64,000 nt of DNA from CBDANW01 sp965197825 (lineage in GTDB: Bacteria; Acidobacteriota; Vicinamibacteria; Marinacidobacterales; DATDRI01): positions 1,984,001 to 2,048,000 of the forward strand of contig CBDANW010000003.1 of NCBI GenBank assembly GCA_965197825.1, read 5' to 3'. Below the pieces are notes generated by a model, which did no database searches, was not told the DNA's origin, and saw only the letters and a list, made by a program, of their open reading frames with translations. The translations under genes were made by a program, and so were the position numbers. Below are positions 9,731 to 18,532 of this stretch, piece after piece. Each line of letters opens with the position of its first letter. Within the stretch, counting starts at the first letter, position 1.

Positions 9731-10080
9731 CGGACGGGTCGTCACCATGCAGAAGACCACCTAGTCGAGAGCGAATATCCAAGCGGCATGCCGGTTGCAG
9801 CGATGTACCGAGCACAAGCGCGCCGACTTGCTCGAACATTGCCCGGCGCACGCACGCTGTGAGCTCCGGCGTGACTACAAATCCCTTCACGAAGGCTTCC
9901 GGCAGCTTCGTCGTAGCCGTTTCGCTCGAGCCACGACACCAATGCCTGAAGTCGCTTGCGCGCCTTGTCGGCACTCTTGCACTTGTAGGCTTCCTTCATC
10001 GTCTGGAGCACGTAGGCGTGACGAGACTTGGGAAGGTACGAGCGAAGATTCCGGAGTTTATGGATCTGGCACCTTTGGAT
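9731..10080. other. IS mosaic: R2 tail plus IS256 C and A fragments
   Basis: 9731-9790 completes the R2 copy broken by IS256 B1. 9790-9881 encodes, on the plus strand, the EHKRADLLEHCPAHAR segment of the type C IS256 transposase. 9881-10080 matches 28400-28600, an internal piece of element A. The junctions are abrupt. There is no gene here. Confidence 0.75.
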
Positions 10081-10770
10081 AGACGCGCTAGAAGGGCGGA
10101 ACGGGCCTCATTTTCGGTATTCGTCTCTAATCTCGATTTTCGAGTGCCACGTTTGCGCTAAAGGGGAGAACGGGCACTGACCGGGCCGTGCGGCGGCGGA
10201 AAAGAGGCCACCCGAGAAGCCCAGAATCGAGGCCGGGGATACCGCAGCGTAGCTCGCCTAGCACGTTCTGGTCCAGGTGCGGCCCTGGCCTACTGGATTT
10301 CCATCTTGCCCCAGACCCGGATCCAGGGTCTTCGCCCGGGAGCATGGCATCCCGTTTCTGGACGTTGTTTCCCAGTACGGGGGAACCCGAATTGCTTGCC
10401 GCAATGTCACCCTTCTAGTCCCCTGGATCTTTGATTACTATACAAAGTTAGGCTTTTCTCCAGCCCATAAGATTCATAAGATTCACGCACTTAGAATGGT
10501 TTCGGCAAGCTCTGCTTTGTCTAGTTTTTTCTGATACAGGGGACTAGGGCATTGGTGTCACCTCGTTCGAATAGGCGAGGATTTCCACAACCGCCTAGGG
10601 GTCAGCCCTGGCGTTCAGAACAATCGGCCGGAGATTCGGAAACGGTTGCAAGAGCGAGCCTCTCCACGTTCATAAGACGCCGGTGGCGTCGTTGGGTCGA
10701 CCGGCACGAAGCAGCCGAGCATGGCAGCTCTAAACCGTGCAATCAACGCCGGATCGACTTCTTGCGGAGC
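10081..10770. repeat. Dispersed repeat R1, copy B
   Basis: Aligns with 905-1463 (copy A), starting GACGCGCTAGAAGGG and ending with the GCAATCAACG tail. It carries a 133-bp insertion at 10415-10547 that copy A lacks. No conserved reading frame. Confidence 0.75.
10415..10547. mobile_element. MITE-like insertion inside R1
   Basis: 133 bp bounded by perfect 11-bp inverted repeats CTAGTCCCCTG (10415-10425) and CAGGGGACTAG (10537-10547), absent from R1 copy A at the equivalent point (about 1231). AT-richer than its surroundings and with no reading frame. The outer CTAG may be a target duplication. I know of no matching named element. Confidence 0.65.
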
Positions 10771-10789
10771 CCAAGTGTGTTCGACGTCA

Positions 10790-10995
10790 GTCCAACGGGC
10801 TGGCAGCTGTCGCCAATGGAGCGGACAATGTCGGGCGCGGGCCGGGCTCAGAAGTTTCCCTCCGCCACCTCCTGGAGAATCGACAGGTCCAGCTCCTTTC
10901 TCGGCCAGCAGCTTCTTCAGCCGGGTGTTCCCCTTCTCCAGCTGCTTGAGGCGCTTGGCATCCATGCTCGTCAGTAGAGCCAGCCGCGGCTTCAA
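10790..10995 (-). pseudogene. IS3-family OrfA C-terminal remnant
   Basis: Minus-strand translation gives MDAKRLKQLEKGNTRLKKLL followed, in another frame, by ELDLSILQEVAEGNF. This is the coiled-coil end of an IS3 OrfA of the IS407 type. Both ends are missing. Confidence 0.7.
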
Positions 10996-11087
10996 CCAAA
11001 GACCGTCTCTTAGCTTTCGAACGAATGTGTCCGAATTAGCTTGACGACATACACTCGACCGATGGAGGTCATCTATTCAAATCATTC

Positions 11088-11786
11088 TTAGTCTGTATTC
11101 TTATTCTTGCGGCCCCGCAGTCGCTCAACCAGTCCTTTCAATTGATAACGTGCTTTTAAGATTTCTTTGGCTAATGCCACGGAATCCTCAGCTTCCTCCA
11201 TTCCAATGGTGTTATAGGTCGTTGCCTTGACATGAGCAGCGTCATTCCCCAGGGCCTTAAGTTCGCCCATGGCGTCGAAGAGTTCCTGGGGGAGAGTGAT
11301 CTTGTTCTTTAGATCCATAAGTCGACGGTGGAGGTTGTCCCCATGCGCCGAATTATCGTCACATATTTCCTCCAGGAGCCGCCGAACCATCATCGCTGCG
11401 GCGCGATAGGCACCTGCTGCGTGGCAGGAGATCGCTTCCACCAGCGTTGTTAGTAGAATTTCAGGTATGTCTTTAGGATCAAAGTCGATCAACTCCGGTG
11501 GGTGTACGCTGATTAGCTTGTCGCCCTGCTCAATCGTTGAAACTAGTCCTTTGCAATCTGGATTTGGACAAATCCTTATGGTTGCGTAGAAAGAAACGAA
11601 GATCCCTGGACGAATAGATCTCTTCTGATATGTTATTGAGGAAGAGTCCTGCAATACAGATTTAAAACTCCCCATTGTCCTACAGTGTGGACATCTGATG
11701 GGTATCACTACGAGATTGCCCCGCCTACTAAAGGCTCCCTCCACAAGATAAGGATTGGGATTCGCTAAATTGAGATTTTTCCGCAT
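11088..11786 (-). CDS. DUF4145-like protein with zinc ribbon
   Basis: 232 residues. The N-terminal 80 hold two Cys pairs (CPHC, and CPNPDC about 40 residues later), consistent with a zinc ribbon. The C-terminal domain (GAYRAAAMMVRRLLEEIC to ALGNDAAH) resembles DUF4145, a HEPN-related helical domain often found near restriction and abortive-infection genes. ATG 11786 has AGGAG at 11794-11798. IS256 copy B2 begins 28 bp upstream of the start, so the native promoter has been displaced and expression may now depend on the IS end. Function unknown. Confidence 0.75.
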   Translation of the reverse strand: MRKNLNLANPNPYLVEGAFSRRGNLVVIPIRCPHCRTMGSFKSVLQDSSSITYQKRSIRPGIFVSFYATIRICPNPDCKGLVSTIEQGDKLISVHPPELIDFDPKDIPEILLTTLVEAISCHAAGAYRAAAMMVRRLLEEICDDNSAHGDNLHRRLMDLKNKITLPQELFDAMGELKALGNDAAHVKATTYNTIGMEEAEDSVALAKEILKARYQLKGLVERLRGRKNKNTD

Positions 11787-11814
11787 TTATCAACTCCTGA
11801 ATAGTGTTTTCCGC

Positions 11815-13214
11815 GGTGATGTCTTAAGATTCCTGTCAAAGAAAAACGATGTATGGTTCCCCAAGCTCAAACCCGTCCCCGTCATGGGGACAGAAAAGGA
11901 GAACCATACATTATGGGAAAGGTACTACCGAGTCAGCGATTGCTCAAGCAGTTCGAGGAACAACTGGTATTTGGGGAGATGAATCTCTCGGAGATCGTCC
12001 GGTCGGGAGCTCAGATGATGCTTCAATATGCGTTGGAGCGCGAGGTGACGGAGGCGTTGGGTCGAAACTACTATGAGAACGCTCCGGCAACGACGAAGGA
12101 GAAGGGACGACGCAACGGGTATGAGTCGCATCGGGTCCTCACGGGCGAGGGAGCGGTAACGGTGCAAGTGCCGCGGGTACGAGAAACAGAGAAGGTGTTT
12201 CAGTCAAAGATTCTCGACGCCTACGTGAGCCGGACCGAGAAACTCGATGAACTGATCGCGCGGATGTACGTCCACGGGATGTCGACGCGTGACATTGAGG
12301 CGACGTTCGCGGACGTGCTGAGCGGCACGGGTGTCTCGAAGTCGGTGGTGAGCCGGGTCACACGGTGTCTGTCGGAGGATTTCGAGGCGTTTCGAAAACG
12401 GGATCTCTCGAACGAGAAGCTGTTGTATCTCGAGCTCGACGGCACGTACCTGCGCTACCACCAAGGAGCGGAGAGAAAAGAGCCCATCCTCGTTGCGACC
12501 GGCTATCGCGCTGATGGGACGCGAGTTCTTCTTCATATCGGTGTCGGCAACCGAGAATCCTACGAGAACTGGAAGGGGTTCTTGCAGGAGATAGTGGCCC
12601 GAGGAATGAGGGAGCCGTTGCTCATCGTGACGGACGGGAATCCTGGAGTGCTCAAAGCGATCGCAGAGGTCTTCCCTCGAAGCCTCAAGCAACGTTGCCA
12701 GAAGCACCGCCTCGAGAACATCCTGGGCAAGGCTCCGAAGGAAGTGCGCGACGAACTCAAGGCGGCCATCCTTGAGTCGTTCCATGCGAACAGCTACGAG
12801 CAAGGGCTGAAGAAGGGTCGGGAGGTGATCGCTCGGTACCGTCAACGATTCCCGAGCGCGATGAAGTGCATGGAAGAGACCCTCGAAGCGTGTCTTCAGG
12901 CGCTACGCCTTCCTGCGGCGCATCACAAAAGGCTTCGCACGTCGAATCTACTTGAGCGCACGTTCGGAGAGCACAAACGTCGCACAAAGGTCATTCCTCA
13001 CTTCTTCACCGAGGAGGCCGCGATGAAACTCTCGTTCGCTGTGCTCTTGGCCGTCGCAAACAAATGGCGCGGCGTGAGGATGGATGTCTTCGCCGCTAGG
13101 AAAGTCGAGGAGCTTCGCAACGAGCTTCTCCCGCAAGGCACGTCGGAGGAATCAGCAGCTTAACCGAGCGCGGGGAACCGTACGGAGATTTGACAGGAAA
13201 ATTAAGACTTGACC
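11815..13214 (+). mobile_element. IS256-family element B, copy 2 (1400 bp)
   Basis: Same element as 8331-9730 in the opposite orientation, with an exact 8-bp duplication TTTTCCGC at 11807-11814 and 13215-13222. Because the duplications of the two copies differ, they inserted independently and do not form a composite transposon. Confidence 0.95.
11913..13163 (+). CDS. IS256-family transposase (copy B2)
   Basis: 416 residues, intact, same protein as the copy at 8382-9632. The DDE aspartates (ELDGTYLRY, VTDGNPG) and the C-terminal Glu region (LLERTFGEHK) are present. Start chosen at MGKVLPSQ as in the other copy. Confidence 0.95.
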   Translation: MGKVLPSQRLLKQFEEQLVFGEMNLSEIVRSGAQMMLQYALEREVTEALGRNYYENAPATTKEKGRRNGYESHRVLTGEGAVTVQVPRVRETEKVFQSKILDAYVSRTEKLDELIARMYVHGMSTRDIEATFADVLSGTGVSKSVVSRVTRCLSEDFEAFRKRDLSNEKLLYLELDGTYLRYHQGAERKEPILVATGYRADGTRVLLHIGVGNRESYENWKGFLQEIVARGMREPLLIVTDGNPGVLKAIAEVFPRSLKQRCQKHRLENILGKAPKEVRDELKAAILESFHANSYEQGLKKGREVIARYRQRFPSAMKCMEETLEACLQALRLPAAHHKRLRTSNLLERTFGEHKRRTKVIPHFFTEEAAMKLSFAVLLAVANKWRGVRMDVFAARKVEELRNELLPQGTSEESAA

Positions 13215-13612
13215 TTTTCCGCGCCGAGTCAAGCCCATTCTTAGTTGAAACTCTCCACGGCTCACGTTTAAGCGACCTTCTTCTTCGATACGGTTGATGT
13301 CTTCGCCTCGATCTTCAGTTCCCGCTTGAGAGCTTCGCGAAGCTTGGGAAGATGGCGGTAGCCCACCACCTTCCTCAAGCGCGGTTCGATGTCTACGAGC
13401 GCCGTTGCCAACCAGCGCTGGCGTTGGCTCGAGTTCTTCCAGTGGTCGACCTTCGCGCAGCGTTCCTCGACGAGAGCATTGACGGACTCAAGGCAGTTCG
13501 TCGTCTTGAACGAACGGCCCAGCACCGCGTGCACGCCGAGTCGATGCAACGTCAGCGTCTCCTCAAGTGGGCTTGATCCAGTTTCGTGGACACTTTCTGA
13601 AAGGCGGATACG

Positions 13613-13930
13613 ATGTCCACAATGGCAAAGACAACGCAGCCCCGGCGACCCCGCCGGGAGTTTGATGACGAGTTTAAGGCAGGCGCGGTCCGGCTGGTGC
13701 TTGATGAGGGCCAGAGCGTGGGTCGGGTGGCCCGGGAGCTTGACCTCACCGAATCGGCGTTTCGCAACTGGGTCCGTCAGGCCCGGGCCGATCGGACGAA
13801 GGGCCGGACGGGCTTGACGGGCGTGGAACGCGAGGAGCTTCGGCGGCTCCGCAAAGAGAATCGGCGGTTGCGGGTGGAGCGCGACGTTTTAAAAAAAGCC
13901 GCGGCCTTCTTCGCGAGGGAGAGCGAGTAA
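13613..13930 (+). CDS. IS3-family OrfA
   Basis: 105 residues: HTH (FDDEFKAGAVRLVLDEGQSV ... LTESAFRNWVRQ) followed by a coiled coil and the KKAAAFFARES ending typical of the IS3 subgroup. The run TTTTAAAAAAAG at 13887-13898 is positioned for -1 ribosomal frameshifting into orfB. Confidence 0.9.
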   Translation: MSTMAKTTQPRRPRREFDDEFKAGAVRLVLDEGQSVGRVARELDLTESAFRNWVRQARADRTKGRTGLTGVEREELRRLRKENRRLRVERDVLKKAAAFFARESE

Positions 13931-14793
13931 GATTCGCGTTCATCCAGGCGGAGAAGGCCACCGTACCGGTCGCTCACCTGTGTCAGATTCTCAACGTCTC
14001 TCGGAGTGGCTTTTATGCCTGGGCACGTCGGCCGCCGTCGGCCCACGCGCGCCGGGACCGCCAGTTGCGCGTGTTGATTCGTGCCTCCCATGAGGCGAGT
14101 CGCCGCACCTATGGGAGTCCGCGGATTCATCACGACCTGCACGAGCAGGGGTATCGAGTGAGTCGGAAGCGGGTGATTCGGTTGAAACAGGCAGAAGGCC
14201 TCATTGCTCGAGTACGCAAACGCTTCAAGCGCACGACGGTAAGCGGTCATGGCCAGCCCGTCGCGGCCAATGTGCTCGGGCAAGACTTCGTCGCCGATGC
14301 GCCGAACCAACGGTGGGTCGGGGACACGACCGAGTTCGTGATCGGCAGCGGCGGGAAGCTTTATCTCGCGGCGCTCCTCGACCTCTACTCGCGATTCCTC
14401 GTTGGGTGGGCCGTAAGTGCTATTAACGACCGTCACCTGGTTATCAAGGCGTTGCGGATGGCACTGAAACGTCGCCAACCGGCCGCAGGGCTCTTGCATC
14501 ACTCCGATCAGGGCAGTCCGTATGCCAGCAAAGACTACCAACGTCTCCTTGAGACGCATGGCATGACCGGGAGCATGAGCCGACGGGGCAACTGCTACGA
14601 CAACGCCGTCATCGAGAGCTGGTTCTCCACAGTCAAGCACGAGCTTGGGGAGCATTTCCTAAGTTGCGGCGAGGCCAAGATGGCCCTCTTCGACTTCATC
14701 GAGGTATTCTACAACCAGAGACGACGACACTCGACCCTCGGCCAGGTCAGTCCGGCCGAGTTTGAACGACGGATGAGGACTTCGCCAGCTTAA
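13892..14793 (+). CDS. IS3-family OrfB transposase, probably made by -1 frameshift
   Basis: The frame is open from the A-rich slippery stretch to the stop at 14793. No good independent start is seen before GTG 14065, while conserved sequence (VPVAHLCQILNVSRSGFYAW) lies upstream of that. rve catalytic core: WVGDTTEF (Asp), HHSDQGSPY (Asp), NAVIESWFSTVK (Glu). Full length and intact, so this element may be active. Confidence 0.85.
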
Positions 14794-15902
14794 CTAAACC
14801 GTCTACGAAACCGGATCAAGCCCAAAGGCCTTCCTCCAGGCTGCCAGCTGCGGATTGGTTCCGCTCTTCTAACTCACCGTGGAGTTGCTCGAGCGCAGTG
14901 AGGGCCTCTTCGTACTCCGGCCTGTTGTAGGCCCACTGGAGCCGCTTGCGCCATGACGCCTGCTCGCCCTTGGACAGGTAGCTCACTACGTTTTCACGTT
15001 TGTGCCACTGGCAGCGTTGTATCAGGGCCCGCTTACGGAATGCCTTCTTGACTGCCGCTTGGAGACCCTTGCCGCCGTCGATGATCACCAGCAGACCCTG
15101 GGAGATATCGAGTCCCCGCTCGAGCAGTGAACGCAGGAACGGCGTCAACACCTGCCCGTTCTCCGTGTCCGTCTCCACGAAGCCCAAGAAGCGTTTTTCC
15201 CCGCAAAGCGTGATGCCCAGAGCCACGACCATCGTTGCCTCGGCGAATGTCTTCCCATCCAGAAACAGCGCCACCACATCCTCGCCGGTCAGATCCCGTT
15301 CCTGCATCTCCCGCAGCTTCGCAGCGCTCGCTTGCACGAACCCTCGGGACACCGTTGAGCTCGACAGCCCGATGGCGCCCGGAATCGCTTCCGCTGCCGC
15401 CTCGTAGTTGCGACAAGAGATTCCGTAGAGAACTCGTTTCAGCAGAAGATCATTCACCTCACCGCCGTGGCTCACCGCCTCGTAGCAGCGAAGCGGAATC
15501 TCTCCTCCCTCGATGCTCCGAACCCGTGGCACACGGATCGGTACCCGCTGGCCGCCAAGCCCTACCGTGCCCGGGTTGCTTCCGGGACGGCGACCGCGCT
15601 CCAGCTCGTCCTTGCGAGACTATCGCTCTCCCGCCAACGCCTTCACTTCGTCGTCGAGCAACTCGTGAACGTGCATTAGACCAAGGGGGACCAACGAACG
15701 GATCATCTCTACCTTGGCGTCCAGCGCGAGTTCCCCGTAATCCTCGTGCCTCACCATCTCGACCTCACCCAAACGACGCGACTTCTTGCGTTTCTTGACC
15801 GAACGTAGCAGACTTCCCATCTCGGCTTCCTTTCTTCGCGGCTTGATTTTGTTTTGTCCAACGCCATCAAACCACGGAGTTTGGAGCCGTTTCAATTACC
15901 GC

Positions 15903-16072
15903 CGCACCCAGGACAGTTGACGCGCCAACGCTCGTATTCCAGATAGATCCGCCAGCCTGCCAACGACAGGTCGCGGACCCGGCACACTTGCTTGTCATAG
16001 CGCCCCCGGCACCGTTGCCCACAGTAAGAGCAAACAGCTGTTTTTTTCGCCTCTTGAGCTGGATGACGCGGG
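15903..16072 (-). pseudogene. ISL3-family transposase N-terminal zinc-finger remnant
   Basis: Minus strand reads CSYCGQRCRGRYDKQVCRVR, then LSLAGWRIYLEYERWRVNCP and GCG. This is the Cys-rich amino-terminal domain of ISL3 transposases. It ends within one codon of the IS256 D boundary. A C-terminal ISL3 remnant is at 26365-26765. Confidence 0.65.
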
Positions 16073-16488
16073 TGAACCGCCCCGGGTTTTCCGGAGACTG
16101 TTTTAGTTGAGTCTCGCCATCTCTAGCGAGCCTTCCTGCGAACCGATAGTAGTTCATCTCGTACTCGACGGGGGAGACATTTCCGATCGGCTCCAAGAAG
16201 TCGTTGCGTGTTGTACCAATGCACCCACTCGAGGGTGGCGAACTCAACGTCTTCGAGACCACGCCAGGGCCCACGTCGACGGATCACCTCGGTCTTGTAG
16301 AGGCCGATGATGGATTCAGCCAAAGCGTTATCGTAAGAGTCGCCTCGGCTGCCGACGGACGGCTCAATGCCCGCCTCGGCGAGCCGCTCGGTGTAACGGA
16401 TCGAGACGTACTGCACGCCGCGATCGCTGTGATGCACCAATGGGTGTTCTGGGTTTAGTCGGCGCTCGTGCAGCGCCTGCTCCAACAG
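16073..16488 (-). pseudogene. IS3-family OrfB C-terminal remnant
   Basis: Starts with the IS3 end TGAACCGCCCCGGG and matches 42183-42590 of the element in the GNAT gene. It carries the catalytic regions HHSDRGVQYVS and NALAESIIGLYK. One extra A near 16195 shifts the frame before NVSPVEYEMNYY, and the upstream half is missing. Confidence 0.85.
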
Positions 16489-16654
16489 GCTACTCGCACC
16501 TCATCATCGACCGAGATTCGAAATACACAACGGAGTTTCGAGAAGTTCTGAAGGAAAACGACGTGGACATCGTCCCGATTCCGACCAAATCTCCGAACTG
16601 CAATCCTCACGCGGAGCGCTTCGTGCGCTCGGTCAAAACAGGAGTACGCTTCGA
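16489..16654 (+). pseudogene. Integrase-type transposase core fragment
   Basis: Plus-strand reading gives HLIIDRDSKYTTEFREVLKE followed by IPTKSPNCNPHAERFVRSVK, the second catalytic Asp and the Glu-containing block of an rve transposase. Both ends are missing; it runs into repeat R2 at about 16655. Confidence 0.7.
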
Positions 16655-16817
16655 TATTCGCTCTCGACTAGGTGGTCATCTGCATGGTGACGACCCGCCC
16701 GCCCAAGACGATTGTAAAGCCCATGGCCCTTGGCCCGGTCGTAAATCACAGACACGAAGTTGCTGATTTATGGCCTATTTCAAAAGGGCCGAGTTTTGGC
16801 ACAGGACGGGACCGGCT
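16655..16817 (+). repeat. Dispersed repeat R2, long uninterrupted form
   Basis: Begins GATATTCGCTCTCGACTAGG, contains GACGATTGTAAAGCC and ends AAAACTCGG-family sequence on the complement (plus strand GGCCGAGTTTTGGCACAGGA). It shows what the R2 copy around IS256 B1 looked like before insertion. Confidence 0.8.
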
Positions 16818-16844
16818 CTGCGCGACGGCCGGAAGACGGGCATC

Positions 16845-17780
16845 TCAAGCCGCGGCCTTGAAGCGTTCGAAGCGCAGCGCAAGCCGGTCTCGATCGGGTC
16901 GGTCCTTTATGCGGCTAGGCAGGTGAATGGTTCCACCGTTGAGCTGTTTTAGGGCTTCGAGCATGGGGCCGTCGCTCTGGCTGAGCAGTCGATCAGAAAC
17001 ATGCAAGCGGTAGTCCGGGTCGATGCCAATCAGATGCGCGTCGAAGGCAGCATGATAGATTTTCGATAGTGGGATACCGTTGGGGATCACCGGCTGGCCA
17101 AGCCGTTCATCCTTGTCCGAAACAATATGCGCCACGTCCAGGAGCAGTGGTTCAGGTATCCTCGACAGCGCGCAGCGGCCATTATAGGCACTGATGATAG
17201 CTTCTCGAAACGATGCCTGGTGCAATCGTTGCTTGACAGAACGCAGAGCATAGCGCCGTTCCAGAGCGCTCTCCGGTGGCGTCAGTGCTTCTCGGTTGAT
17301 CACTCCGAACACAACACGCGCCTTTAATGCCTCGGCGTCCCATCCTGAAATGAAAGCTGGCAGCATAGCCTGGTAGCGGCCGGGCGCGATGCCGAGGAAA
17401 TAGATCACCGGTATTTGGTTCTCAAACGCCTCGCGCAGCCAGCGATTGTCAGCAGCCTCCGGATTTCCCCCCATGAATGCGTAATCCACCGTCTCGTCAC
17501 CCTCAAAAATCTGGCGGTGAACGTCGCGCTGATCGTCGTACCAGATTTTGGTGCCCGGTCTCGGGAATACGGTTTTGATCGAAAGCAAGAATCGCATCTG
17601 CTGCGGCTTGAAAATGCCGCGTTGCGGATTGATGAGAGGGATACGCTCGCCGTCGAAAACAAAACCTGGTTTCAACTCCTTTGCGGTCAGCAGATCGTGC
17701 ACTTCGTTGAGCCCTCGAACGTGCTCGAAAGCCGCCATTCGCATCTGAGTATCACGGTCGTTATCGGTCATTGGGAACAC
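16845..17780 (-). CDS. HNH endonuclease, predicted type IV-like restriction enzyme
   Basis: 311 residues from 17780; ATG at 17768 (MTDNDRDTQM) is an alternative start. The N-terminal two thirds resemble the COG3440 predicted restriction endonuclease, whose N-terminal region is SRA-like (GIFKPQQMRFLLSIKTVFPR; VWYDDQR-type block; DYAFMGGNPEAADNRWLREA). The C-terminal HNH nuclease includes CALSR, LLDVAHIVSDKDE and KIYHAAFDAHLIGI. By family such proteins cut modified DNA. No cognate methylase is adjacent, which fits a stand-alone modification-dependent enzyme. Bounded on both sides by IS debris. Confidence 0.85.
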   Translation of the reverse strand: MFPMTDNDRDTQMRMAAFEHVRGLNEVHDLLTAKELKPGFVFDGERIPLINPQRGIFKPQQMRFLLSIKTVFPRPGTKIWYDDQRDVHRQIFEGDETVDYAFMGGNPEAADNRWLREAFENQIPVIYFLGIAPGRYQAMLPAFISGWDAEALKARVVFGVINREALTPPESALERRYALRSVKQRLHQASFREAIISAYNGRCALSRIPEPLLLDVAHIVSDKDERLGQPVIPNGIPLSKIYHAAFDAHLIGIDPDYRLHVSDRLLSQSDGPMLEALKQLNGGTIHLPSRIKDRPDRDRLALRFERFKAAA

Positions 17781-18532
17781 AATTTATCTAATGTTCATTG
17801 TGCCAAGCCAAAGCGCCGGGATCTAGTGTTGATCTGATATCTATGCGCAGTTTTACAACGTGGCAGCCGATTCGGTGGGCATCGGGGCAAACAGTGGCCA
17901 GATTTCGCGCATGGAGAGAGAAATGGTTTCAAACCCCAAAAAACTCAATAAAGATCACAAGATGCCGATGGTCTTGCCCGACGCGACGTCGCTGCTCGAG
18001 AGGTCGCCGCCTGAATCTGATACCGTCACCATGACGTCGAGGTGCGCCGTTCTTTTTTCCACAGGATTGGGTACGCATCCTCCTCCCCACTTTCGGGCGT
18101 CAGTATGGCTCACAAATGCAAAATTCCTGACAGACTCGCCCGAAGGTAATCAAGACGTTGTCCGGATGTGATACCCTCGCTAGGGATTCCAGAGCGCATT
18201 CGGTCCGATCATGGTCTAGAGTTGCATGCCCAGGACTTACGGCCCTGGCTGGGAAAGCTGGGGGACCGGGCAGTTCCTTGGGAGAACCCGGTATGGTGAA
18301 AGTGTTAACGGGAAGCTGAAAGACGAACGCCTGAACGTAGAAATTTTCTACTCGTTGAAGGAGGCCCAGATTGTGATCGAGGTAATGGCGGAGGAGTACA
18401 ACACCCGGAGGCCGCACTCGACGCTGGATGCAGGTTACGTCTCCCACAGGTTGGCCGTGAAGTCAAAATCTTTGATTAGGAATTCCGTTTCTAGAAAGTT
18501 TGTAAGCAAGTAACTAATCGTACAAAAACGCC
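17781..18532. other. Intergenic stretch with IS3-like remnant
   Basis: 17781-18165 holds no gene I can support; GCCGATTCGGTGGGCATC at about 17868 is echoed near 53310. From 18170 to 18470 the plus strand encodes, with a frameshift, the end of an IS3 OrfB (NGKLKDERLNVEIFYSLKEA, then EEYNTRRPHSTLDAGY). Confidence 0.6.

Larger units (their letters stand above)
13568..14824 (+). mobile_element. IS3-family element inserted in IS256 D (1257 bp)
   Basis: Terminal repeats TGGGCTTGATCC and GGATCAAGCCCA are perfect over 12 bp and extend imperfectly (AGTTTCG/GGTTTCG). A 3-bp duplication AAG lies at 13565-13567 and 14825-14827. orfA and orfB overlap in the -1 arrangement. No lesions seen. Confidence 0.9.
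13268..15820 (-). pseudogene. IS256-family transposase D, split by IS3 and a nonsense codon
   Basis: The two halves are 13268-13567 (C-terminal, FKTTNCLESVNALVEERC) and 14825-15820 (N-terminal and catalytic core: VALFLDGKTFAE, LLVIIDGGKGLQ). Joining them across the IS3 restores GSLEEGL followed by HRLGVHAVLG. A TAG at 15620-15622 in the N-terminal half is in frame with both sides, so one base change created it. Probable original start MGSLLRSVKK at 15820; an in-frame start at 15895 also exists. Two independent lesions make it inactive. Confidence 0.85.

Noticed and set aside
8331..13214. Composite transposon bounded by the two IS256 copies
   Set aside because: Each copy has its own, different 8-bp target duplication, so they inserted separately.
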